Shown: positions 48,761 through 61,595, counted from the first letter of the stretch. The stretch: DNA of 64,000 bases from Siphonodentalium dalli (GCA_032622095.1 CP136068.1:132439989-132503988), one strand, 5' to 3'. Translations and numbers: made by a program. Notes: a model not told the origin generated them from the letters alone.

Positions 48761-48873
48761 GTCAGTGCGCCGCGGCCTTCAAAAGCAGATGACAAAAGTC
48801 AATTTGAACACTCATTCGTTCTGCATGCAAACAGAGAAATTGTGGGACCAATTTCACCCGGAGGAGAGTGTGA

Positions 48874-49439
48874 TGTCAGAGTGCTAATTTTTGGACAATT
48901 ATTACCTTGTTTATCTACATTGATTTTGCCTGTATCAGATATTCGTTTCTATAGTATTCGCATTAGGTTCGTTTCTTTGTTAGATTAGACTTTCTCGAAA
49001 TTACAACATTTCTTTGTATTAATCAGCTGGCTATTCTTATGCAACTTGTTAATTCTTGCCCAAGCATGTGCTCATTAATTACCATCCATCGCACGCATTC
49101 TTAGCTTTACTTTTAATAATAACTTATTTGTCGAACTGTTAATGTCATTGTGGTGATCGGATAATTTATAATGCAAATCTGTTAATCTAATCATGCGTCA
49201 TTAATTCACACCTGTTCATGCTTTGTATATAAGAATTTGTAAAACTGTGATATGGCACTTTATGTTTTGGAACTCCAATATTCAGTCACGTTTCACCTAT
49301 TACACAACTGGAGTTCCAATTGTTTTGGTAAACTGTTTCCAGAATGTCCGTATATTTCTATTGTGAAAATAAATGCTAATTCCCCAGAAAGACTCAATCT
49401 TGAATCAACCCGAAATCAGCTCTATCAAAGCTGCTACAA
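48874..49439 (+). repeat. 3' LTR
   Basis: Near-identical to 43022-43584. It lacks the short insertion CTATACCG-like near 43490 and carries one extra CA near 49303. Confidence 0.88.
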
Positions 49440-49443
49440 GCTG

Positions 49444-49870
49444 TATTATTCACAAACGTCGGATTTTTGTCCCGTCCCATCTTAACTGTTCTGCTTTTTA
49501 GTCATTGGTCTGTGCATTCTAATACCATCCCATCCCATCATCCAATTCTGCGTTTTAGTCACACCCTTTGGTGACTACCTCTATCGTCATAATTTGACAG
49601 TGCGTTGGGTCATAAATACATTTGTAAATAGTAGAAGATAACTTTCATATTTCATCAACTAGTTTTTACGTTTTAACTTCTTACTTATTTTTTTTAATTT
49701 TTAAAACCTCATTTTCAGAATTTAAAATGTTAATTACACCAATGAAGTTGATAGACACATGATACTGTTTACATAAACTATTATATTTAAGTTTTAATTA
49801 TTTATAAAGTTGCAATATAATCTTAATTTTGTCATTTAGAATTAATAAATACAAATTAAATTCGGGAATT
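49444..49870. other. No gene seen
   Basis: Contains CATCCCATCCCATCATC near 49535 and AT-rich runs; unassigned. Confidence 0.4.
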
Positions 49871-50112
49871 TTACACATGAAAATAACATTTCACATTCTA
49901 CAATATACAAGTTAGCACTAAATTCTGCCATTTGACACATTGACAATAGCATTTCACATTCTACAATATATAAGTTAGCACTAAATTCTGCCATTTGACA
50001 CATTGACAATATCATTTCACATTCTACAATATACAAGTTAGCACTAAATTCTTCCATTTGACACATTGACAATAGCATTTCGCATTCTACAATATATAAG
50101 TTAGCACTTGGA
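49871..50112. repeat. 63-bp satellite, four units
   Basis: Units with GTTAGCACTAAATTCT start at 49911, 49974, 50037 and 50100 (partial), exactly 63 bp apart. Because 63 is divisible by 3, a minus-strand frame reads a 21-residue repeat (SANLYIVECEM..MCQM), but nothing else supports a gene. Confidence 0.9.
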
Positions 50113-50480
50113 ATTGTGACCCTAATTACTCTCCATATTGGTATTGTATACGCAGAACATACTGCAAATGTCAAACGAAGAAAATCACCTCGATAATGTT
50201 ACGTATCACAGACATGATATGTCAATCATATGTAACTTACAATTTAAAGTATGTGTGTACTGATTCCGCGGAGATCCTCTGCATCATATATCGATCAGTC
50301 TGTGGTCCCACGCGGTGGGCGGCCTGCGCGAATGCTTACATTGAGTGATATTGTTTTTTCATGCCCCGCCGTGTTTTCATGCTTCAACATTAATTATCGG
50401 ATTATTATGTTATAGGGTAGTTAAAGCCATTCACTATGTTTAAACACATTTTCTTAACAATGTTAACCCGAATTCGCACA
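50113..50480. repeat. Segment A of the tandem unit, copy 3 (partial)
   Basis: Matches 7395-7680 and 28562-28690 (TTCATGCTTCAACATTAATT) and then, after a deletion, 29815-29880. No further receptor sequence follows, so the array seems to end here within this window. Confidence 0.7.
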
Positions 50481-52263
50481 ACTGGAATAGTTAATAGTCA
50501 GTCTCCAATTGGCCTTTTTGTGATTGTTTTGTTATGGCGGCCTGTCTGTCAGCTGATATGTTTAGCCGTTTATTAGCGCGCGCCGCGTGTATACCGTTCT
50601 GCAAATTCTTGATAGCTGTGGTCCGATGGGCATTTTATTTATAGATAATTGGTTTTTCCGGTTTAAAAGTCGAAATGTGCGACCAGGAGGCCGAGTCCGG
50701 TAAAAGGTATAGTTGGGAATTTCAATTTCGTTTATTGTCCTTTATATTATTAAGTCAATAATGTCGATTTTTGGTTTGTGACAAGCTATGTCAATTAACA
50801 ATAAAATAAATTAAAAAAATAATTATATTTCAACTTTTATTGATATGTTTCGTTCTGCAGCCCACTGATGGTTGTGTGCGGAGACGGCCGAGTCGGCCGC
50901 CGGTTCGTTAATTAGATGCTGGTTGTTATTGTTATTTTAACGGAATTCTGAGTTGGTCATTCGCGAAACCAATATATTTTATATTCTATAATTACAAGCA
51001 TGGGTATATCATATATGACATTGAGCGCGTTACCATTTCTGACTATGGTTTTCTTGTATATACTGGTGATGTTAATCGTTATCGTGCACGGTCGGTGATA
51101 TGGCGACATGAGGTTGTCTCAACAAATTTCAACTTTGCAAATGTTCACGTTTGGCACCTCACCAACAGCAAATTTCAGACTGCAAATATGTTGGTAGTTC
51201 TTCATTTTCCATCCAGTAATTAGTATGTGTCAATCCTCATTAATGTTTTATTACATTGTTTTTGGGTTTTTGTATTAGATTTACGATTTTCGTATAAACA
51301 CAAAATTTGGCCATAGGCCAAATGACAGTTTTTGTGTGGCCATTTTCGAAAACAAAAGTGTGAACCAGCGTGAAACATGGCGCGTGCAATAACCTGAAAT
51401 ATTCTGTTTTAGAATATCAATAAACTCATAAAAAGTCCAACGAGCGGATGAGTATTAGCTAAATTGGGAAATACCACTTTTATTACACAAGACAGCTCAC
51501 TCATGATTAAGTGGTCCTGCTAAATTACTATATTGTTGCTGGGTCCTGCTGAAATGTTGATATTGCCAAATGATGCTGTTACCGTTAATTTTTTTCTATC
51601 GTGGAATTTTCACGATATTTCGTTAGATTGAACGAATCTAGAAAAAGCCATTTTGTGTTTAAAGCATCCAGAACATGTATATTGTAAACACTTATAATTC
51701 AAATATTTAAAATATATATTGTTCGTTATTCCCCGGACCCCTGGGAACTAAACATGATGTTGGAAAACGAGTGCAGAATGACCAGCGTTAATTTGAACAA
51801 GAAATACCCAAATAATGTGGGCACAACACGCCCCTGGATACATAAAGCTGGCATATACCATATAATATAATAACATTGTACATTTACCAAATATTAAACT
51901 CAAAATGGAGTCATCCCATAAACCCACCCTATTGGGACAAACAAAATCAGAGCAAAATGATCGACAAGTTTATCTTATGAAAAGTAGCCAAACAATATAA
52001 TATTACTAACTACACCAAGCCATTATTAAAATATTAGAACATATAGGCCGGATTCGTCATCTCCTGTTTAAACCTGGTTTACACCTACATTGGCGGCCCA
52101 GACAACTCGATTCGTTGATATGAGCATGCAGTCAAACTGCCCTCTTACCAATCGGACCAAAAGACGGGCCGATATAATGGTTATTGACACGTCATAAATT
52201 ATCGCGAACGCGTGCACGCTCAATGGATTTATTCATTGATTAACAAGTGTCGCTCATGGATCA
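50481..52263. other. No gene seen
   Basis: Unassigned AT-rich sequence. A small self-complementary piece (AATTTGGCCATAGGCCAAAT) lies at about 51306-51325. Confidence 0.4.
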
Positions 52264-52266
52264 TTA

Positions 52267-52937
52267 GGGTGCATTTACACTGATACAGAACTGTATACAG
52301 ATCTGTATGAAGTCACGTGTCGCGCATTACTGTGATCACAATATGATTACTAATAGTGAACGCGCGCTGATCAGTACTCTGGTAATTGGCAATTCACTAC
52401 GAGTCGTTTCAGTTTAGGCCAGACATAAAAATGGATCTACCATCAGCAGACAACAGCGATTTGTATTTAAAGTGTATCCTTATACCACTTGATAATTGTT
52501 CGAAGAAAGAATGAAAATCGCATAGGAATACACATTAAACAAAACAACAGTAATGTTGACCAAATGTAGGACAATATTGTTTTATTAAATTAACTAGCAG
52601 TTTTTGAAATTACAGCTGATGTCGTGTCAGGTATGAAATTTCCAACTGTTGAAAAGTTTGACCAAAGTTGCCACGTCCCTGTCCGTGTTCAATATTCGAA
52701 ATACACGGGTTGAAATAACAACGAAAACTAAAACACATTCGCCAAGCCCGAGTAACAATTAATCAAAACAGATTTGCCTGTCGCAGTGCTTCGGCGTTGA
52801 CCGTGACGTATAGCGGACACGATTTTTGCTCACACGAACTAATACCGTTTTCTTTCTGTGTGCATTTCTATATCAACCCGTTTACACTAGTCTGCGTGTA
52901 GATCTGTGTGCAGTTCTATAGCAATGTAAATGCACCC
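52267..52937. mobile_element. PIF/Harbinger-like MITE, copy 1
   Basis: 671 bp. The ends GGGTGCATTTACACTG and complement extend to ~45 bp of imperfect inverted repeat. TTA is duplicated at 52264-52266 and 52938-52940. The 3-bp TTA duplication and GG-starting ends fit PIF/Harbinger. It is an inverted relative of 58575-59706. No transposase frame is present. Confidence 0.78.
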
Positions 52938-52940
52938 TTA

Positions 52941-54029
52941 ATCCGATCTCATTCTGGGTTTAAAATCACTCTGACAAAAGCATGTCTCTCAACACGAGTT
53001 TCACGCGCTGTTCATCAGTTTGTTTGTGATAGATTTTCTGCAAGATGCTTTACCCGCAAAAACTAAATTTGGTGTATTTACATGTATATTTGTATATACA
53101 TTAAAGGGTATATGAGCTGTCTATCCGTATGTCCGTTTGTCTGTTCGCAACTGTTCTCCCATACCCCTGAGGCCCTGAACCGACTTCAACCAATTTAGGT
53201 GTGGTGACTCGGATGGTATAACGGCGTTAGGTTTTAAAAAATTTGATTTGAAAATAAGAAATATTTTATTTTAAAAAATGAAAAAATTGTGTTGCTAAAT
53301 TGGGTAAGGACTTGAATCTAACAAGAAACAAAATTTTAAATTTATTTTAACGAATATTTGTTTGGTTTAAATTTATTTACTTTTTAAAATAAATTAAAAT
53401 TTTCAAATGATCAAAATGGCTGCAAAGGTGTCGCAGGCCCATTTCGCACAAAGGGGCTGCACGCCCCTCTGACGCTGAATAAAGACTGCACAATCGAGTC
53501 AATCCTGGACCAAGAGGTCAGTCAAGTAAAGGCAATTTGCTTACGAGTGCACATCAGAAGCGGCATCTGAACGGTTGGAAGTGGGCAACCATGCATAGGC
53601 ACAGCTTTTAATAAATATATTACATATGCGTTGATTTTTTTCAATGTCATAGATTTCCCGTCATGCAGAAAATCAAAATGTTTCCAGGTTTTGAACTGGT
53701 GGAATATTATGGGAATTTATGGGAGTAGCCATGGTAGAGCTTTGTGGCATGATCTACATCAAAATAAGTTATCAAATTTGACTTATATAGCAATATAAGT
53801 TTAGGATTGCAAACTATGTGCATAGGATAACTGGTCGTGCGGTAGGATCGTTTTGGTGTCAAAATTAAAATGTTGAACCCTTCAAATGAATTCGTAGAAA
53901 ACACCATGATTGCAACAAACGGAAAAAAAAATACCACAAGATAGTTGTAAAAATCATATTGAAGAAACATGTCCATATCTGAGTAAAGCTCGCGTGCGAA
54001 TGAATCGATGTGCATCAAATGAATCAACC
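52941..54029. other. No gene seen
   Basis: The 112-codon minus-strand frame at 53707-54045 has no recognisable motif and partly enters the next element. Poly-A/T rich at 53225-53410. Confidence 0.4.
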
Positions 54030-54032
54030 CTG

Positions 54033-56209
54033 GGGCCTGTTTCATGAAGCAAGGTAATAAGATTATCTTAAGATGGACTTAATCTAAGATCTAAGGTGGA
54101 TCTTATGATGTAACTTTTCCGTTTCAAGAACGCGTTTCACAAAACAAGATTAAGTCCTACTTAAGTAGTAAGTTAAGTTCCCGCTCATTTAGACTGGTTA
54201 TCGACAATTTTCTACAGTCCGGAACAAAAAAATGTGGGCTTGTGCAATCTTTATGTACGGCATTGAGAGGTTATCGAGAAAGAGCCGAGTCCGAGTTGAC
54301 ATTATTGTGTGACAGGGATGCTGGATAGCGGCTGGGGTGGGGTGGGGTGGGCGAATCAGCGCATGTATCTTAGTGTCTATAGTCAATGCATGGCCTTATA
54401 TTCGCATATGGATCTTAGACTTGTATGAGTTCCACGATGTGAATTCGAACATGAGTACATTGCAGGCTCTTAAAATGACGAGCTTTGCGTTTACTGACGA
54501 GTGGCGGTGTCAGAAATAAGACAATATAATTATATGGATCGATGCATGACTGCGACCATGCATTCACGCCGATTTACTCCACTGAGAGCAATGATCAGGC
54601 GGCGATTTTTGTATGTGAGCCGGCATAACTCGTGTATTATCGACCACCGCTCGCTACGTGTAGCAATACTCAAAATAAATCGGCGATGTCATCAGGACAC
54701 ACATAGGTCATTTTTCGATTCAAGGGAAATGAAAAATATTTGTTAGAGTAACTTTTTTATTATTTTTATGCAGATGTTTTATGCGGTTGTCATACCATGG
54801 ATATATATATAACTACATTTTCATTAGCACACTCGCATTAAGGGGTGTCATCGTTACGGGTGTGTATATCATATATACAGTATGCTGTACAACGGTCATC
54901 CCACCCCTGGAAAAAAAACATGACAAAAATTTGGACAGCCTTGAAAATCACGACATATGGGCGTGGGCATAAACTCAATAAAAATAATATTCTCTATAGA
55001 AAATTGTCACTATTTCTAAAAGATATTTAAATAAAGAGCGTTTGTGTTACCTTTCCTATATAACATATCTGCTTTGTAAACAGCCGACGGAAATTTGGAA
55101 AGAGGAAAGAATCAATACATTAATTGATCTCATTTTACCCCATCTCCCCACACACATATGGAATAACATTGAGGAGATTGTGAGCTTTGAGCCAGGCCAT
55201 AATTCTTATCAAAAGTTTAATTCGTGGGTAATACAATTTTATAATATATATTATCTATAGGTCACATACACAGCTGATAATTGACTATATCCTACATTCG
55301 ACGAGGCTCGGGTGGCTAGTTGGTCTCTGTGGGGGGGGGGGGTACATCGTGCAATTTCCAACTGCACCCGCCCCTTAATTGAAGCGGGCCAAACTTCCAT
55401 GTTCGCGAAATGTCATGTCCACCCCACCCGTTGGATTTAAACTTTCCAATTGGTATCTCAAATATTCCAACAGTTCGAAATTTCTAACCTGACGCCCCTA
55501 AAGTTGGCGATTTTCTGTTGCTGCTGTTTGTCTAAAACAACACATTCCTTTACTAGTTAGAAATTCAAACAATTGAAACCTATATATAGTGTACGATTAA
55601 TGTTGTTGTCAGGCATGGAATTTCCAATTGCTAAACATTTTGGCCAAAGTGTGTGTGTGGGGGGGGGGGGGGGTAGACAACACACAAACCCCATTCGCCA
55701 CGTCCCTGGTGATAAGCCTGTGCTCTGAATTGTTTTTTACCAAACTAACCCTATTGTGATAGGGTGGGGGGGGGGGGTTGCCCTCTCCAAACTATGGTTT
55801 TTGGAAAGTGGAAAGTTTGAGGTACCAGTTGGAATGTTTAAACCCACAGATAATTTGGTGTTGTTTAATGGGGTGTAGTTGGACATTTCGAGGCGAACAC
55901 CCCCTCTCACTCTGTAGCCACGACCCTGTATACCAGACGACGAATTTCCCACCCAGACAAAGTACAGATATCTCCGTAATTTGCAAAATAACATAGGCCG
56001 CCATACTTGTGATCGATATGCCACTTATCACGTTGGTCTTAACTTTAAGATTATCTTATGACACCTCACATCAGTCTTAAAGTTAAGATCAAAGTTAAGA
56101 CCATCTTAAGTTAAGACCTTGTTCGTGAAACGCACTTATGACTGAAGTTTGAACTTATGACCATCTTAAGTCCCAACTATGTCATAAGTTGCTTTCATGA
56201 AACAGGGCC
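54033..56209. mobile_element. 2.2-kb element with GGGCCTGTTTCATGAA-type ends
   Basis: The inverted ends are GGGCCTGTTTCATGAAGCAA at the left and its near-complement at the right, with a further complementary stretch rich in CTTAAG boxes (54055-54180 and 56040-56170). CTG is repeated at 54030-54032 and 56210-56212. A CTG/CAG target and GGG ends again fit PIF/Harbinger. The interior has short frames (for example 55042-55260) with no transposase motif and includes dispersed GTTGGAAATTTC repeat pieces (55400-56000) with several poly-G runs. Confidence 0.7.
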
Positions 56210-56213
56210 CTGG

Positions 56214-56280
56214 GCACAACACCGAGTGTGAATTGTTACGCTCGACTGAGCACAACACCGAGTGTGAATTGTTACCCACA
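56214..56280. repeat. 33-bp tandem duplication
   Basis: GCACAACACCGAGTGTGAAT and the following bases occur twice in a row, directly beyond the end of the previous element. Confidence 0.85.
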
Positions 56281-56806
56281 AGTAGCGGCCTTATTTGTAG
56301 ACCAAGTCTTCTCGGCCCACATCAGCTTGGGGTGTCGGTTGGGATTATTCTGTTTTTGGACAGTCCCACCCAGTTGCCATTCTATAACGGACGATACGAC
56401 AAGAATCGTGGACGGGAGTCATATTGCTTGTATATCTTCGGTTAGGCAAATTGAAGCTCGCCGTATATGAACACAGAGGGCAGCCTTTCCCATGCATGAT
56501 GATATCAAACATGCATCTAATTATCAGATACCCGTTAAATGGCAAAGCAACGAGATGTAATTTCTATTTGTCACGCTATCAGAAAATACATGTAAACAAT
56601 AAATTAAACCATTGTATCATCACTATACCTTTTTCTATTATGCTAGATGATATATCATTTTGAAGAAAGATTAATCGCAGACATGTCAGGTGATCAACCA
56701 CATTCGGGGGTTTACGTGATCTTGTTTTAAGTTGAACTTGCTATATACTTGATACAAGCAAGCACCATTGACTGACATTGAGATGCACCATGCTATGTCA
56801 TACATG
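56281..56806. other. No gene seen
   Basis: Overlapping short frames on both strands without motifs. Confidence 0.4.
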
Positions 56807-57443
56807 TGCATATCGTCGGTGTGCTTCGGAAATGTCGTATACTGCGATTTTTGTCATTTTGGCGCGAAATATGTTTATTGCAGAATCGGATTCTACGTCA
56901 TCGATTACAGCGGGAAAAATTCAATCCTGGCTAGAAAGCCCATCCTAGAAAAAATTTATGACGTGTTCTTATTATGCATTGTTTTGATTGGTCAATTTCT
57001 TGTGCTTCCGAAATGTCGTATAAGTTATACGACATTTCTGAATTATATTTGTTGACCGCATGGTGTTATACGTCATTTCGAAATTACGTCCCATCCTTTG
57101 AAAGCGACCAAACATCGTTTGAAAGCGACCAATCCCACGACTAGAACTTAAAATCTGTGATTATTAATCATAATTGTAAGCCCAACATGTGTATATATAC
57201 ATCACCATTAACAAATCCAGCATAATTGTCCAATTGTGTTTATGTATATATTCATTTAGATCAATAATTCTCATATTTTCAGTTTATAGCTTTCATAGCC
57301 AGTCATGGCGGACCAGGTTGAACGTGTTCCCATGATCCCATGCCCCAGCACCCCACTATTCAACATATTTATTATTTGTATATAGCCTAATATAACATTA
57401 TACCGTTCACGAAATATCTTGTAAATTTTATGTTTACGCCAAT

Positions 57444-58342
57444 GGGGCGCCATCCCTGCAAATATTCTTTTTCGGAGATATCACCTCGTAATTCGGAGAT
57501 ATCTCCTCGGTTTCGAGGAGATATCACCTTGGAATTGCAATACCTAGCAGGTATTTGCTTGGAATATTGTCCATTATGGGGATATCTCCTTGGATCCAAG
57601 GAGATATCTGCTTGGATTATGGAGATATCTCCTTGGATCCTAGGAGTTATCTCCTCGCAACTACGAGATATCTGCTTGAAATATTTCCAACGAGATATCT
57701 CCATAATCCAAGCAGATATCTGCTCGGATCCAAGGAGATATCTCCTTGGATCCAAGCAGATATCTGCTCGGATTATGGAGATATCTCCTTGAAATAGTTT
57801 TCAACGAGATATCTCCTTGGTCCCAAGGAGATATCTCCATATTCCAAGCAGATATCTCCTTGAAAATATTCCTAGCAGATATCTGCTTGGATTATGGAGA
57901 TATCTCTTTGGAAAACCACGGCCATGAAATATTAATGATTTCTCCACAGTACATATATTTATGATCGAAATACATCCAAGCAGATATCATGCTCGGAATA
58001 TGGAGATATCTCCTTGAAATATATTTCAAGCAGATATCTCCATAATGCGAGCAAATATCTGCTAGGATCCAATGAGATATCTCCTTGAACATATTTCAAG
58101 GAGTTATCTCCATAATGCGAGCAGATATCTGCTTGGACCCAAGGATATATCTCCTTGTATCCAAGGAGATATCTGCTCGCATTATGGAGATATCTCTTCG
58201 GTTTCAAGGAGATATCTCCTTGAAAATATTTCCAAGCAGATATCTCCTTGAAACCGAGGAGATATATCCATAATGCGAGCAGATATCTGCTTGGATCCAA
58301 GGAGATATCTCCGAAAACGAATATTTGCAGAGATGGCGCCCC
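57444..58342. repeat. GATATC-rich palindromic satellite inside a TIR element
   Basis: The inverted ends GGGGCGCCATCCCTGCAAAT (57444) and 58342 enclose an array of ~22-bp modules. I count 28 GATATC cores plus about six one-base variants. Each core is a small palindrome (GGAGATATCTCC or GCAGATATCTGC) joined by linkers that are self-complementary (TTGGATCCAA) or come in complementary pairs (CTTGGATTATGG and its complement). A 68-base unrelated gap lies at 57908-57975. AT flanks both ends (57442-57443 and 58343-58344). Frames through it are artefacts of the repeat. Confidence 0.85.
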
Positions 58343-58574
58343 ATATACGCCCGATCGTTATGGGTAGTGGAAATGGTATTGACATACATATTATCTTATT
58401 TAAATTGGATATTAATGAATTATGAGTCATTTTGAAGATATTGGAACACACTATCAGAACGTATAAAAATTGTTCTGATTAGAGCATTGATGCTGACAAC
58501 AGAGGGCAAACTGTCACGACACGATCATGAAAATGCAAATCAACGCTCAACTGAATGTCATCTTTAATGGTATA

Positions 58575-59706
58575 GGGTGCATTTACATTGCTATAGAACT
58601 GTACACAGATCTACACGCAGACTAGTGTAAACGGGTTGATATAGGAATGCAAACAGAAGGAAAACGGTACGAGTTCGTGTGAGAAAAAATCGTGTCCGAT
58701 ACACGTCACGGTCATCGCCGAAGCATTGCGACAGGCAAATCTGTTTTGATTTATTGTTGCTTGGGCTTGGTGAATGTGTTTTGGTGGTCGTTGTCATTTC
58801 AACCCGTGTATTTCGAATATTGAACACGGACAGGGAATGGAAACTTTGGTCAAAGTTTTCAACAGTTGGAAATTTCATACCTGACACAACATTAGTTGTA
58901 ATTTCCAAACCAACAATAGGTTGAAAATTATCTTTTAGTTTGATTTTCTTTCAAACATTTTATTGGGGGGGGGGGTATTGTTTTCGGACCAATATTTGCG
59001 TAATATCCTACTTTTTATCAAAATTTTGGGCTGGAATGGCCATCGATCAGCTGGAAGTTTTCCAACCTTATCATGGGGGTGGGTGTCAGGTTGGAAATTT
59101 CCAACACTTGGAAAGATTGTGTCCTGGTCGCTCCCCGTGGCCAGTCAAAAACTGCTAGTTAATTTAAGAAAACAATATTGTCCTACATTTGGCCAACATT
59201 GTCATTGGAATTGTCATCAGTTGGAATTTTTAATACATTTGGTCAAATAAAGGGTGTTGTAGGGTGGATACCCATTCCATACAGATCCAAAATGGCCACC
59301 GCCCAGATGGTGTCAAACAGGAGACATATAGATATATAGATGATCACCTGAAATCCTAAATATTGGTGGAATCGCCATCTAAAGCTATATGGGTGCCTCT
59401 CTATTTGTGCACACGGTTGTTTATTATGTATTCCTATGCGATTTGCATTCTTTCTTCGAACCATTATCAAGTGGTATAAGGATGCACTTTAAATACATGC
59501 GGCACATACCAAATCGCTGTTGTTTGCTGATAGTTGATCCATTTTTATGTCTGGCCTAAACTGACACGACTCGTAATGAATTGTCAATTACCAGAGTACT
59601 GATCAGCGCGCGTTCACTATTGGTAATTATGTTGTGATCACAATAATGCGCGACACGGGACTTCATACAGATCTGTATACAGATATACAGCAGTGTAAAT
59701 ACAGTC
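58575..59706. mobile_element. PIF/Harbinger-like MITE, copy 2
   Basis: 1132 bp, an inverted relative of 52267-52937. The left end GGGTGCATTTACATTG is intact, the right end decayed. ATA is repeated at 58572-58574 and 59707-59709. It carries about 300 extra bases (58940-59240) with a poly-G run and GTTGGAAATTTC boxes that copy 1 lacks. Confidence 0.75.
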
Positions 59707-59709
59707 ATA

Positions 59710-61290
59710 ACACAAATAACTTCCAGTTGGTGGACGTGTTGGTGCTGTTCATGTGGTATTGTGGTGTTCAATTAACAGGATACATAGGTTGTTAGCATAA
59801 TATTATTTTAAGTCATATAAATTGGGTTTCTGGTGTATCCGCCTGGTCTAATGTCAGCAAGGTTGGTAATGTTTGTCATATACGATCGCTGTGATGTTTA
59901 TCTGATTTATACACGTAGTATGCTGTTATGTGGTTACCCACTGGTACCAATAAATCCCAACAAATGTTTTTCGCAACAGATGACGTAACCAGAGATAAAA
60001 ATGTAAAGTTAATGAATAATATACAATAAGACTTTGACTGCCACATGCATTGAGAATGACAATCAAATACGCCCTCATTTGAGCACATGCATTGGTGATA
60101 CTAATAATACCAATCGTGTGTTTATTAGACGTTTATTCATACATAATCAGTCATTTCATGTGTGTATATATGATTACGATTACCAATATATCCGTTAAAG
60201 GACCCAATTTTGTAATACAACACGTTATGTAACAGGAATTAGTACCTGATTTGTATACAAAGGAACCATTAATCTGTGACCGCAATATTGTGTAATAAGA
60301 TGAAAACATTCATTTCCCTCTTATGGTAATTTGTGTAAACTAGTTAATTAGAATATATCATGCTTAAAATATCATGCTTTATCGTATAAAATATGTTCAT
60401 TAATCGACAATATTCGCCCTGACCAAACCACCAAACGTTTCATTTCATATAGACACCGTTGCGTTTAAGGTTAGAGTAATGGGCACATTTTATGCAATTT
60501 AAAGCAGTTTTCGATCATGTACTAAAATTTACGGAGATTTACAAGATTTAAAGCAAATAATCCCATCTGACTACCATGCATTCTACGATAGACTAGCTCA
60601 TGTCTAAAACAAAATAGGCTAATATAGCACTGACATGAGCAATATAATGCTTTCGATGTTATTGTGATTATATAGTTTCAAACTGATGTTACAAATTTTA
60701 AGTGCATATACACGATGAAGGATTTCCGTGTGTGTCAGATTATCGATACTTTATTATTATTTGTTTAAATTGATATTGTGTAAATTGGTATTTTCTTTTT
60801 ATTATTATGTTTCAATAACATATCAATATTAATACTTCATTCATTTTGAACAAAACGTCATTCTAATTATTCCAACTGATTCATAATGAATGCGTGGATA
60901 ATACCAATGATCGCCAGTCTGCTAATTTACCATGACCCATCTGAATGTGTACACGCTTTCGGGATTACCCATAATGAACATGCAGTGGTTATGGGATGTT
61001 GTCCATCGTCTGCTATATAATACACTTGTTATTCTGGTTAGTTTCATAATTCAGTGTAATTGGACATATCTAAATTACGTATTGGATGTAATAGGAATTG
61101 GTAACATCACATTATCTCAGAATTGTGGGTACACAACCATTATTTAGCTTAATTAAGGACCCCACTATTCTGATATGATCGTAAAATGTTACAGAAACAC
61201 ACATTCATTGTCATCCAATGTTTATAGAGCATTCCCTACATTGGAATTGTGTGAATTGTGTGAATAATTAATAGCCATCATAGTTCGGAG
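59710..61290. other. No gene seen
   Basis: AT-rich interior of the 4.8-kb element. Only short frames were found, none with transposase signatures. Confidence 0.4.
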
Positions 61291-61595
61291 ATAGTGTCGA
61301 AATGTCGTATATGTCGGACATTCACGAACAATAGATCTGAATTGTCGTAAACATGTCGTATAATCTGTTTATAATTCCGAAATGTCGTATGAGCTCTAAT
61401 ATCCATATAAGGCAGTATATCGATAAGCCATGATATCCATTGAATAGAGGGCCTATAAATTAGTCTCCATGCCTGACGACATTGTTGTAGGTCATACAGA
61501 AGAAGAATGATTTAGTTTTTTTGCTCTCCTGTAAAATTTAGTTTTGGCGGCAAATTTTATTATACGACAATTCCGAAGCACACCGACGATATGCA

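Larger units (their letters stand above)
43022..49439 (+). mobile_element. Gypsy-type LTR retrotransposon, non-autonomous
   Basis: Two direct LTRs (563 and 566 bp) begin TGTCAGAG and end ATCAAA, flanked by the 4-bp duplication GCTG (43018-43021 and 49440-49443). TTGGTGGAGAATCC directly after the 5' LTR is the likely primer-binding site, and GGAGGAGAG before the 3' LTR the polypurine tract. The ~5.3-kb interior has a ~900-bp richer leader and then mostly non-coding tandem duplications. The only plausible coding remnant is a chromodomain frame at 48308-48760, which points to the chromovirus branch of Ty3/Gypsy. The LTRs differ by about 8 substitutions and two small indels, so insertion was fairly recent. 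gag, protease, RT, RNase H and the integrase core are absent. Confidence 0.88.
56811..61591. mobile_element. Probable 4.8-kb TIR element with subterminal repeats
   Basis: 31-bp inverted ends (TATCGTCGGTGTGCTTCGGA, then AWTGTCGTATA) differ at one base. TGCA abuts both ends (56807-56810 and 61592-61595); as TGCA is self-complementary it could be target duplication or part of the repeat. Several CGAAATGTCGTATA-like boxes lie just inside (about 57010 and inverted at 57024, 61301, 61338, 61378), as expected of transposase-binding repeats. No transposase frame was found. The interior is occupied by a palindromic satellite element and a Harbinger-like MITE. Confidence 0.6.

Noticed and set aside
53707-54045. 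112-codon minus-strand frame
   Set aside because: Hydrophobic, no family resemblance, runs into the end of a transposable element.
57387-58451. Several overlapping open frames with repeating residues such as RYLLGSKEIS on both strands
   Set aside because: They are translations of the GATATC palindromic satellite, open on both strands only because of the repeat sequence.
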